DNA from: Blasia pusilla
Lineage: Eukaryota > Marchantiophyta > Marchantiopsida > Blasiales
Direction of reading: 5' to 3'
NCBI GenBank assembly: GCA_050084515.1
Contig: CM114271.1
Span: 25,296,001-25,360,000 of the forward strand
Length of the DNA stretch: 64,000 bases
In this document: piece by piece, positions 46,792 through 57,457 of the stretch
Layout of the letters: each line of letters opens with the position of its first letter
How positions within the stretch are numbered: position 1 is the stretch's first letter
The notes under the pieces: model-generated
What the model was told of the DNA's origin: nothing
The model's input: only the letters and a program-made list of their open reading frames with translations
Database searches by the model: none
Position numbers and translations under genes: made by a program

Positions 46792-47257
46792 CAAGGTTGC
46801 ACAAAAACATTCAAGTTAGTCCATGGGATGGACATGCCAAATCGGTCCCCCGCCTGCACCTGAGCCCGCCCGTCGAGCCCGTCAAGCTCGTAACATAGAA
46901 TTGGTCTTGGCCAATCTACACCCATTTTAGCATGCATGAAGCCCACGCGCGGCGATCTTAGGCCCTCGGTCTGTGCAGGCCCTACGGGGGCTTGAGCCCG
47001 CCAAGTGGGCCTTGTGCGGCTCAGACGCGGGTCAGAACTCACCCAATGGGAGCCCAATCTTCCCTATAGGCATGTCATAAGCTACACATGGGCTTCATGT
47101 GGGCTACAAAATAGGTACGGGCTGGCCGAGCCTGGATGTACATTACAGGATCAACGTGCTCGAGAGCAGGCCATGGGTACCCGGACGCGCATGTACATGT
47201 TTGCCTTAGGGACGGACATTAGTCTGTGGACACAGACTTTATTCATGTGCAACCTTG
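46792..47257. mobile_element. non-autonomous hAT-like element nested in a related copy
   Basis: The termini are perfect for 12 bp: CAAGGTTGCACA at the left and the same sequence reverse-complemented at the right. Flanks ACATGCGG (46784-46791) and GCATGCGG (47258-47265) match at 7 of 8, an 8-bp target duplication typical of hAT. The interior is GC-rich degenerate GGGCC/GCCCG words. No transposase. It was inserted into DNA that itself begins with a family end at 46648, so the family attacked its own copies. Confidence 0.8.
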
Positions 47258-47265
47258 GCATGCGG

Positions 47266-48330
47266 TTCGCGAGTCTTATGAGGACCAAATGTGGGTCAGG
47301 ACCGTGCAAGCTAAGTGTGGGGTGAGCGCAACGCAGGTTGGGCTAGAGCCCACGCATTTAGGGTTGAGTGCGGGCCTTCTGGGTCTAGAGCACGTTGGGT
47401 TACGGCCTAGATCAAGCCCGTGCAGGATGGAGCGGCCTAGGCTAGGACCCATATGGGCCAGGCGCATGCTGGTGCGGGCTGATGCGGGTCGCTGCAAGAA
47501 GAGTGCTGGCCCCACTGGTTGCAAGCCATCCGAGTGGATGCAAGCGTAGGCTCGGGCAAGGTTGGGAGGGTGGGGGCCCTAGGGTTGGGTTTGGGCCTAA
47601 ACGCGGGGCACATACAGGATCGTTTAGGGTCATTTGTAGGTAGGGACTCTAGTGGTAGGTTCCAGAGGCCATGTGATTTGTATTTGGAGGTGGAGAGGAA
47701 AGGCGAAGATTAGAGTGTAAGTGAATAGGGTGGTTATGTTAGTGGATAGGTTAGTTGCAAATGAAGTTGGTGAAGAAGTTAGGATGATTGAAAAAGGATT
47801 GGGATTAGCAAAATAATGCAAAATATGATTTGCTACATGATTACTAGTGGAGTTTATTCAGGAATTAATAGTAAGTGGAGGTAGATTAGAAAAATGAATT
47901 AAGGGTTCATTTGCTTCCTTCCATGCTCCCCTACATCAACTTGCTCATTTCTAGTATTATCTCACAATCTCATTCCTCTCCCCATGTCTCCCTCTCTCTA
48001 CTCTTTCTTCAAAGTTTATTTCTCCACAGATAGATGAACTTGATAAGTGAGTATATGTTTTGCCATTGGATAACCTTGATAATTTCAAGTATCTTGGTTA
48101 TCTAGATTAGCATATTGATGTTTCTTGTTCATAATGAGTGTTCCAAGGTTTCTATTGGAGGATTCACGGACAATATATAATGTAATTTTCATATCCTTCA
48201 CGGTCCAAGTAATAGTCTCAATGAATGCAAAGGGGTAGTTAGGTCGAGTCGGGCAACGAGTAGTATTGGAAAGAATCAAGCTGATCTAAGGAATTCTTTC
48301 AACTTCCAAGGAGTAGAAGTTGCAAATGAC
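47266..48330. other. GC-rich degenerate repeat then AT-rich spacer
   Basis: 47.27-47.65 kb continues the GGGCCTA, GCGGGCT and CCATATGGGCC type words found inside the hAT-like family, so the outer element probably extends here. Open frames (for example 47226-47549) follow this repeat and are not genes. 47.7-48.3 kb shows nothing. Confidence 0.5.
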
Positions 48331-48339
48331 ACGTGGGAA

Positions 48340-49010
48340 AAGTGTTTCTATGAATGAGGAATATCATCCAACATAGTACGACAAGATGCTTTCAAGAAAG
48401 AAGTGTTGGAAACAACAAAGGTGAAGGGCCACTCAAGTCCTAGTTACAATTCCTTGTGCACTACCATTCTACTTGAGAAACGTATGGGGAAGGTTAAGGA
48501 AATAATTGATTCTGTATTGGATAATTTGGGTTTGGGAGCCACCATCATCACAAATGCTTGAATCAATGTGAGGAGCGAATCTTTAGTGAACATCATGGTC
48601 TCGTGTCCACAAGGTGAGTTCATAATCGAATCTATAGACACAAAAGGAGAATCCCAAGCGGTTAAATGGTTGGTAGATCACTTAGAGAGGACTATCGTGA
48701 GTATAGGTCCAAAGAATGTGTTGCAACTTGTGACAGACAATGCTAGCAATGAGCGAGCAGTGGGGAAACTTATTGAAGCAAAGTTTCCTCACATACTTTG
48801 AGGTGGATGTGTATCACAATCTTTTGATCTCGTATGTGAAGAATGGGATAAGTGGCCTTGGGTGGATAGAATTTTTGTGCGAGCTCGTGAGATGGTGGTA
48901 TTTGTGAAGACAAGAACTTGGATAATGGCCAAATTCATCGTTGTCTTTTAACAATAATTTTGTGGATGTTCTCCATAGGGCATATGAAGGCCGAAATTGT
49001 CATGTGCCTA
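48340..49010 (+). pseudogene. hAT transposase, DUF659 region, decayed
   Basis: The open frame 48568-48801 reads VNIMVSCPQGEFIIESID, then WLVDHLERTIVSIGPKNVLQ and LVTDNASNERAVGKLIEAKF. This is the DUF659 segment of plant hAT transposases (NFLVSSPxGTxFLxSVD...VGxxNVVQVVTDNAxNxxAAG), which carries part of the RNase-H-like catalytic fold; the Asp of TDN is kept. Upstream ATIITNA corresponds to the segment that normally reads TIMSDGW, with a TGA where Trp is expected. The downstream part (DLVCEEWDKWPWVDRIF) follows in another frame. The BED finger and C-terminal dimerisation block are not found. Confidence 0.85.
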
Positions 49011-52000
49011 CTCTCCTTGAATGTTAATCTTTGTTATTGAATCGTGCATTCAATAGGTCACGCTCTCAACGCTGATCTGCATCCAAACATGCACTCACAT
49101 TAGTCGAGTTTGGATCAATCAGAGGTTCTAACTTGCCGAGTCCTCGACTCGACCTCTCATCAAGTTCAACCTTCCTAGTTTCGTGGTTTACAACACATGA
49201 AAGTCTCGAAAGACATGGGACAGACTTTCTGGTCAGTTAAGGAACCTCAAATGGCGTTTTGCGCTTGGCGGTTCCAACTGTCCAACGGGCATCCAATGAG
49301 TCCATAATCAAGACTCACACAAAATGAATCACAAGTTGGAATCAAAGTGTGGCTTACAAAATCCACTCCCTTGGATCAGGTTTGGGTTTCGAGTTCCAAC
49401 GCCAAACTCCCGTTCCATCCTGTGCCCTTGGGATGCCGTTTGGCACTCAAAGTGGGGTTCATGTTCCACAACTCCTTGAAGAGACTCCCCCTTACTAGTA
49501 CTTTTGGGAATCAGTGGGGTCCCCCTAACTTTACAGAAAGATAGCCGGGCCCCTCAGATTTGGCCCTCAATCCGATTGCTCTCACCGTTGTTTTCGGCCA
49601 ATGTCTAAGCATGTACTTATGGGTTTGCTAAGATCTTTGGTGTGTTGGAAGCGTATAGGGATAAGATTTTCCAATGCGCCCTTAATTTTCCCCAACGCAT
49701 CTTGGGGCTAAACTTTATGGTCCAAAATATAGTAAAATTACCCAAACGCTAGTCGTGTTCCAAAGCTGGTTCACACCTCTTTGGCAACCAACCTTCCAAG
49801 ACTCAACTCATCTCAAGTCTTGGTTCGCGTTTGGCCTAGGTTTCTTGGTCGCGACCACTAATGCCTGAAATGCACAACTATGTTCCGCGTTTCGTCTCTT
49901 GGACTTTTCCAAGAGACCTTTCCTAAAGCCTCTCCAAAGCGCAATCATTGTAGCGTGAGTCCACTAGAGTTCTGATGTTCCGCTTGGCGCCTACTTGGTG
50001 TTCGTTTGGTAATGAGGGTCGTGACACAAATCTTATGCTATGGATCCAACTCACTACCATACATCGATATCACGAAATATATTTAGACAACATATGAAAA
50101 ATCTACCTTATATGGTTTTAAAACTTGAGTGAATTCATACTTAGTTTCCCGTGGTTATACATTCCCCGAATATTACAATACTTAAGAATAACCTCAATTG
50201 TCTCACCACCAATAGCATGCGCATATTCAACCAAGGCTTGTGCCTTCCTAGTTGTTGGATAATCCTTCCCAAGGACTATTTCCCATACATCATGATAAAT
50301 GTGAAGGATGAGTTTTCGGAGCACCCTACGCATTAGCCATGCTAATGGTGCTCCACTCTGCTTCCTCCATATCACAAAGTCTATAAATCGCACATATACA
50401 AAGTGATCTTCTAAATAGAACAACCTATTCCTAGCTGCCTTGGTCGCCTATTGAGGATCCAATAATGCTTAGAGTAAGCATGGAAGTAATAAAATTTCAC
50501 CCTTGCAGATTCAAGGAGGGAAAGGAGTCATGTTGTGACTTATCAAGGAAGTGGGAAATATTATTAGAATAACTCAAATGATTTACAAATATGTCTATTG
50601 TGCAATGAGCCAAACATGAAGGACAACTCAAAGATCAGTGCAATTGCAAGTGGAATTAGAGTTAGTGAAAAGAACTCAAAGATCTGTGAAGCAAGAGTAG
50701 GGGTGAATTCTACTGGATGAGAAATTGACTTAGATTGGAGTCATGATATGGTGGAGGCACAAAACATGAAGTTTTCAATGGCAGGGAGCATTTAGATAAA
50801 GAGAGTAGACATATAATGACGAGGTATATACACAAGCAAGGAAATGAAGCTAGAGATGGTTTTCATGGTGGAAAAGAAACTATGGTTATATCCAGTGGAA
50901 TGGTGAACTATTTTGAGTCCATTCTCTGATTCCTTAGGATATAAGTGAGACTCAATTTCTTCTCATATGGACAATCAGAAAAGAGGAGAAAAATCTGTAC
51001 CTAAAATTGAGAAGGAGCTAGATGAACGTTGTAGGTCATCACAGACTCTTGACATGCACTGTACAGAGCCAATATTTAGGGTACATTCAACTCTAAAGGT
51101 ATGGTCTACATATATGGTATAGTCTCACACATTTGACTTTGAGATCATCTAGATATTATTTCAATAGTTGTAGTAGGTGGGAGGAGTAAGGATCCATAAC
51201 TATATGATACACTTATGGCTTTCTTGATTTGGTCAAACTTGATGCAATGGGAAGATGAAGACGACATTTTGGAGCGTCCCTCAAGCTTTCCAAAACGATC
51301 TAGGAAAGGTTTTTTGCCTCATATTGGTGCTAACATGATCTCTTCAGTAGTTGGGCTCACTCAAGATCGCCCCTTGCTTGGAACTCGGCGATTTTTGAGG
51401 CTTGAACCTTTTGTGTTCCTTTTTGTTTGCCCCGCCTAACAATACCCTTGCCTTTGTAACATGGACCATCTTGTCTCGCTTCTCAAGACTCAAATCGCTT
51501 GCCACTAGTTGAGTAGTCATGTGAATGGCAGCCGTTAGCTTCCCAAAATTAGCTTTTGGCATAACACTTTTCTCCCTCAGTTTCCATTTCATAACATCTT
51601 GGATGGCATTGCTCCCACAAAGTTGAAGATTTGATTGATTTTTGACATATCGTCAATCTTTACCAATGTTTTTTGGAATTAAATAATGATAATTGCAATC
51701 GAGCCTCCCAATTGCATTTGTTGCAATCAAATTTTGGCTTGGATTTCTTGATCTTAAGGTACCAAACACCTCCTCATTTATATGATGAGCACCCCAAAAA
51801 CTAGCTCTATGTGTAAAATCTGGAATAATGATATTTGAAAATAGTAACTAAAGAATCTTTTGTTAGCTAATTTGAAATTTGAAAGCACATGACTAATTTT
51901 GGCATTTGAAATGGATAAATAGCATGCATGCAACGTTTTACATTTCTTAACCCTTCACACCAATTGGTAGGGAATCATGGTCGGGTTCAACTCATGCCAA

Positions 52001-52500
52001 AGATATATCTAAAGGGAAGAGGATTGTGAGTGAGGAGGGATTAGAAATTAGAATCGACTTGCTAAGGAGGAGGGGCAAATTATATATTTGAATCCATTAA
52101 CAAGAAATGGCTAGTAAGGTGCCTAAGCCATGCACATCACTCCTTTTATCCTAAACCCTATATATTCATGTCATTTTCTTACATATATGTGGCTCAAAGT
52201 TGCAAAATGTACATTTTGGAGAAACTTAAGAAAAATCAATCCTTCCGTCACTATATGTAAACCTTTCCTCCCATCAACTATAACCGGAAAATGATCACCC
52301 CACCACTTTGGCCTCCATAAGAAAACATTTCGGGCTATAAATCAAATTAGCTGAGTTATATTTAATTTTTTATTATCTTTTTTTAATTCAACTGCCTCCC
52401 TCAAAATGACACCAAATAAAATTTCCGCTTCTTCTTGCTCTATCCTCTTTAGATAGATTAAATAAAAAAATTAAAAAACATTTTAAAGTTGGACGGTTAA
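49011..52500. other. intergenic DNA, no identified gene
   Basis: The longest open frame is 50118-50423 minus (101 codons, RFIDFVIWRKQSGAPLAWLM), which looks protein-like but matches nothing I recognise. It could be a gene or transposon fragment. Other frames are short. No ends, tandem repeats or RNA genes were seen. Confidence 0.4.
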
Positions 52501-53337
52501 ATAGCCGTCATTATTAAAAGCATATTTTTCCCGCCGAATTGAAAATGGAATATGGCCGACTAGCCAGGTGGAGAAAATACCTGATAATATTAAGTAGTAA
52601 GTACGCCAGAAAACGGGAAGAAAGGGGGAAAAAGCCCAGAGCTTGCTTTGTCTTGGGTGAAATATGTACTTTTGTTATCGGCTCCACCTCCGGCACATGG
52701 ATGAAATTCGTACTATCGGAGTCCGTCCTCAAGTACTACGGAAAGAAAATAAAATATTTACGGAAGGATAAACTGAATAAAATAAAAGTATACGCGTGTG
52801 AGGGAATAGTTTGCTGGTTTTGGAATCCGGTATGCTGGACACCACGATTAGTCCACGTGTAGATGGGCCAAAAGGCCCACTCGGCTCTTGTAGGAGCGTA
52901 TCGGGAAAAAATATTTCTTTTTTTATTAGGGCATGAACCCTAAAATTCACGATTTGCTCGGAGTAGATGAAAATAATGGTGCATATTTAAAGATGTGAAA
53001 TGGTTGAAGAATAGTACATCGTTCTCGATTCACGCGAGGGACATTCCAAGTAGGGTCCAGGTAGTTTTTTTATTAAATAGGGCGGTAAATTTTAGAGTTT
53101 TCCTGATTTAGATTCAAATATAAAGGAAAGTTCATGTATCCCTGGGTGATTGAAAAATTAAATTAGTAATTTAAAAATTCTTCCGGCTAGCTCAAACGCA
53201 ACCCGGTTCTTCTTGGACATTGATTCCGAGTCCTCCCAGGATCACATGTTGGGAATTATTACATTCTACATTTTGTTTCTATTCATATTTCATCTTCTTT
53301 CGATCATTGTAAAATCGACATGCTTTTAAGAAGAAAA
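52501..53337. other. spacer with one open frame of unknown status
   Basis: 52539-52862 plus is open for 107 codons from a TTG, Lys/Arg/Tyr-rich, with no domain recognised and no ATG-based start. It is probably not a gene. Confidence 0.3.
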
Positions 53338-53736
53338 CTAGTAAGGTTCTCGTGCGATGCACGGGAAATAAAAAGATACTTGGAGAGTTAGTGAATAGTC
53401 CGTGAAGGGAAGAGATTAATGATGTTGCATTTAAATTCAAATTTTTTCTTGCTGCCAAATTGCCACATGTCAAACAGAGAGGTGTTTGCAAATCAAGAAG
53501 GAACTCTCCAATAAAAATATAAATAAGGTGCTTGCACAATGCAAGGGAAGTAAAAAAAGTATTTTAAAAGCTACCGTATAACCCGTGAAATGAAGAGATT
53601 AATTATGCTGCAAATAAATTCAAATTTTTTTCTTGTTGCCCGTAGCATGTGAAATATTTTCTTGCTGCCCAATTGCCACGTGTCAAACAGAGAGGTGTTT
53701 GCAAATCAAGAAGGCACTCTCCCATAATAAGATAGA
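53338..53736 (-). mobile_element. mini-Helitron, head-to-tail dimer
   Basis: On the minus strand it starts TCTATCTTATTATGGGAG (53736, host A before). It ends with hairpin TTCCCGTGC/GCACGAGAA (53347-53355 and 53359-53367, 9 pairs with one wobble), five bases, CTAG and host T (53338-53341). Inside, a second degraded hairpin (GTGCTTGCACAATGCAAGG) and a second 5'-like end (CTCTCCAATAAAAATATA) meet at about 53515-53524. The element is therefore two units joined 3' end to 5' end. The two halves share AACAGAGAGGTGTTTGCAAA and neighbouring sequence. It encodes nothing. Confidence 0.75.
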
Positions 53737-54805
53737 TGATGAGAGCACACCGGGTGGTCCCATCATGTGGGTTTTAGAATCAGAAGGTACCCGAGATGAG
53801 GGAGGGATGATTTTTCGATTGGAACCCGTACATAGCCAGTATTTCATAGTCAGGAAGGGAACGGTCAAACCGATTTTGAGACGCCATATACAAAGAAAAT
53901 CCCCTTAATATTTTCAGGTTTTTTGACTAAAATTTAAAGAACACATAAATTTTTCGTTTTAATCGGCTACGATTACTTGTAACCGCGTCTCTACCCGATC
54001 ATTGGAAGGAACTAGTAAGCACCCGGTGATGGTGCCGTGGAAGGAACTTTGTTTAATAATTCATGTTTAAGATGTTTTAATGTTGTTGCCCCAAAATTTA
54101 TTTTTGAGGGAGTAGTTAAAAAAATAGTGTCCTTCAATTGAATCAATTAGTATAAAAGGTCAATTGAAACCATATTCAAATAAGATAATGATTTTCCACA
54201 ACCATGTTAAACAATGTCTACTTGCAATAGTTTGCATTCATTTAGTCATTTCCTCTAAATTTAATGATTATACCTTCTTTCTCAATATGGTTACTTTTTA
54301 TTTTTTATTTTAACCAGACAACAATATGATCATATAGGGATAGTCGAGAGCATCCATGATTACCCAAGTTTCAACAAAATATTCGCTATGGCATGTATGG
54401 GATTTTTTAGAAATCTTTAGAAATCTTTAAGTTTAGTTTCCATGTTTTTTAGAAAATAAAGGTGCCATTATGCCATATTAATTATAGGATATCCGACGAA
54501 AAACTCACGATTGAATTTTTGGGAAGTTTTGAAAAAGTTACATTACCATAAGATATGCATTCAAGTTTTGACAAGTACTGGCAAGTTTGCTATCTAGCGA
54601 AGACCTATGTGCTCTTTTCTAATCATTTTTACCAAATTGAGATCCTTGGTGCATGTCAAAAATTTCATAATATTAAACAAGGGAAATTGTGTAATTTTTT
54701 TGAATAATAGTACTAACTTCTTATGAGAAAAATACCAACCTGTTTAGACCTTTCCCCCTATGTGATAGAGAAAAGTAGAAAGGGAGTGGGATCTCAAAAT
54801 TTAGC
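53737..54805. other. AT-rich intergenic DNA
   Basis: No gene or repeat structure is supported. Confidence 0.45.
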
Positions 54806-55233
54806 CAAGGTTGCATGGAAACGGACTTGTCCATCTATGCCCAACGGGTCCCTTGCCCAAGTTTCTTTGGTACTCTTGTTGCCCGTGCACGCTCAAGAGG
54901 AGGGAAAAGGTGCCGAAAGGATCGAATGGGTGTGTGCGCTACAAGCCCTCACCAAGCCCGCATGAAGGCTTGTAGCGCACACACAACAGGCTTCGCGGCA
55001 TGCACGACTTACCCTCTATAGGCCTACTACGAGCCATGCGGGCTTGATGCGGGCCTCCACGGACTTTTTCCGGGCTATAGAACGCGTGATGGGTCGTTGG
55101 ACTAGGTGCAGACTGGTTGAGTCGGGTCTAGGTTATAGGTGGGATGGGCCTACACGAAAAATATCGTCGGACGAGTCTTTCCCTATGACAGTCATAAGAC
55201 CACGGATAGATATTTTTTCCATGTGCAACCTTG
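54806..55233. mobile_element. non-autonomous hAT-like element (CAAGGTTGCA family)
   Basis: The left end CAAGGTTGCATGGAAACGG and the right end, reverse-complemented CAAGGTTGCACATGGAAAA, are family termini in inverted orientation. The flanks AATTTAGC and AATTAAGG agree at 6 of 8. The interior is GC-rich and has the inverted words TTGTAGCGCACAC/GTGTGCGCTACAAG (about 54929-54982), which give a local hairpin. No coding capacity. Confidence 0.7.
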
Positions 55234-55682
55234 AATTAAGGCTATTTAACAAGCTTCATATAGTGTGATTTTCAAAATCCAGTTGAGAGATAGAGATAAT
55301 GGAGAACCCCAAATCCATTTGGAATTCACATTAGAGGGGATAAATAAAATTTCTAAAAAGTCAAAATTGTTATTTGCACAACGTTGTTTTAAACCCACCT
55401 TTTTTTTTAGATTAGATTTGAATATATCCACATATGTTTGAAATATCTATGAAGAATTTATTTACGAATTTAGTTGAAAAGTAACTTCCAAAATTTCCCG
55501 TTATCCATATACTAATTGAGTCTAATGGATGGCCCATGTGATGTTGAGTAATTCGAGTTATCAATTATTATTTTGAAATTTGATCCAATAACTAAGTTGA
55601 GCCTCATAGTTGAACTTTTAGATGACCATAAGATATGCGGAACATTGATCAAAATTTATGAAAGATATGCATAGTTCCATAA

Positions 55683-55706
55683 TCTATATACTAATTGGAG
55701 GATGCA
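55683..55706 (+). mobile_element. candidate Helitron 5' end
   Basis: A|TCTATATACTAATTGGAGG fits the TCTATA start of the Helitrons in this window and lies 0.55 kb upstream of the plus-strand Rep remnant. No matching hairpin-CTAG end was found downstream, so the assignment is tentative. Confidence 0.35.
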
Positions 55707-56235
55707 TTTTTTTGCTGCTCCTTTATTTAACACGCTATGTCCCATTTCTGTCAAAAATACTTTTGGTTGCCTTAAAATTTAACAGGGATCAAAGGAAGAA
55801 AAAATTGATATAGAGAATGAATAGTGATGTTTGCACAACATGCTGCCTCACAAGCCCTAACACATAATAATAAATATGGGAGGATTGAATGGTGTGGTAT
55901 TCAATGGTCAAGAGGTCCAAGAAATCAGAAATATCCATTTCGTTCAAAATTGGTAAAAAAAATTACTGTCCTCGCTATGAAATATTGGCAATGCATCGGT
56001 TGGTGTGGAAACACCACTAGGGTCTATGGACCCTATTGGTGTGTCATGTTTGGCCTTCGGGCGTCAGACAAAAGTACTTCTTCAGGTTGATGAATGATGA
56101 TCCATTTTAGTGTTAGAAAAAAATTGAGGAGTGAGAACCTTCGATAGAAGGGCACCATCCGAAACAAACCACAATTTTTTTATGATGTTTTTATTAAAAG
56201 GGGAACTCTTTTAAATCATATCTATTGGTCATGCA

Positions 56236-57160
56236 CTAGTTGCAACAATCCATAGCTCTTGCCTTGTCAAGTCGAACATGTATCCTTAACAACAAACTTG
56301 AGCAACTAAGACATAGGAATCCCAACTTATCAGACAAAGATATTTACTCTCAACTGTCCAAATATAACTTTAGTGCCCAGATCCCAGGGAGCCCATCCTT
56401 GCACCGTCGCCACCTACGAGACTTGAAAGCTATGGTAGCTAAGTGGGAGATGCCCGATTTATTCTTGACGCTAACGTCAGACGAGGTATCAAACAGTAGG
56501 AGGCAAGAAGTCTATGATATTGAGCATCTAGGACATAAGCTCAACCTAAACTTTTCATGGAGAGATGCTCCAGTTGAGTGCATAGTTTTATTCCATACCA
56601 GATTGAAAATTTTCTTCAGCAAGTATATACTATCCAACCCACATATTCTTGGTTGAGTCAACAATTACTTAATTCGTTACGAGTTACAAGGTAGGGGTAG
56701 TCTTCATTCATACATAATCTTGTGGATTGATAAAGACGACGTGGAGTAGATGGCTTCTGAAATATGCTGCTATATTCCCGGAGATGCAGACTCCGCCTCA
56801 AGTATTGGTCCTAACAGTGATTCAGTTGATAAGCTTCGTCATTACGTCACAACCAAGCAATTGTACAAGCGAAAGCAGGGAGTTTGTACAATTAAGGCAA
56901 ATTCTACCCACCCACCTTACTGTTGAATGGGATTCCCTACACCCCCAAGTTTTCACCTCGATCCATATATAGATAGTAAAACTCTGAAATGGATTTATTA
57001 CCAACGTGGAGACCGTCATCGCAATGTCATACCCTACCACCCAGTTGTTCTCCTATTGCGGGGCGCACACATGAATTTACAATGAGTAACTAATGTTCAA
57101 TGGTCCCTGTACTCGCTTAAGTGCGAGCCGCAAGGTGCAGTGAACATTACAACATAGTGT
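56236..57160 (+). pseudogene. Helitron Rep (replication initiator) region, decayed
   Basis: The open frame 56240-56656 carries LKAMVAKWEMPDLFLTLTSD and DAPVECIVLFHTRLKIFF. Just after a stop it continues with RYELQGRGSLHSYIILWIDK. Further blocks read YIDSKTLKWIYYQRGDRHRN, VIPYHPVVLLL and AHMNLQ. These match in order the Helitron helicase-like (Rep) region: FxTLT, then E-Q-RGxxHxHxxLW, then R--D-WVVPYNP-LL-----HxNxE. The HUH motif normally has two His; here the second is Tyr (HSY, one base change), so the nuclease is dead. The helicase half is not present downstream. Confidence 0.85.
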
Positions 57161-57343
57161 GCTGGGTGTCGGGGTTTAGAAGGCTTCTTGATGAGGTCAC
57201 GCTTAAGCTAATATTTGGGCTTGTACTAAACATACTAGTGTTGTCCACAGAGGCACCACTCACCTCCATCAAGATTCCTATCATTTTTAGATCGCAATCT
57301 ATCAAGTACATTGACTCCAACCCTCCATCCAAGAGGACTCATC

Positions 57344-57353
57344 TATATAAAAA
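57344..57353 (+). promoter_or_regulatory. TATA box of the decayed gene at 57458
   Basis: CTATATAAAAAC lies 105 bases upstream of the ATG at 57458. That spacing allows a start site about 30 bases downstream and a 5' UTR of roughly 75 bases. It is the clearest TATA element near any start in the window. Confidence 0.5.
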
Positions 57354-57457
57354 CCCTACAATTCTCTGCATACACCCAACTATAATCTATGCTCATCGAC
57401 TAGATTATCTATCTCCATCAATATTTTTCAATACAAGTCCTCATGTATTTATTCAGA

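Noticed and set aside
47226-47633. Open frames on both strands in GC-rich DNA
   Set aside because: They follow degenerate GGGCC/GCCCG words shared with the hAT-like elements and have no domain.
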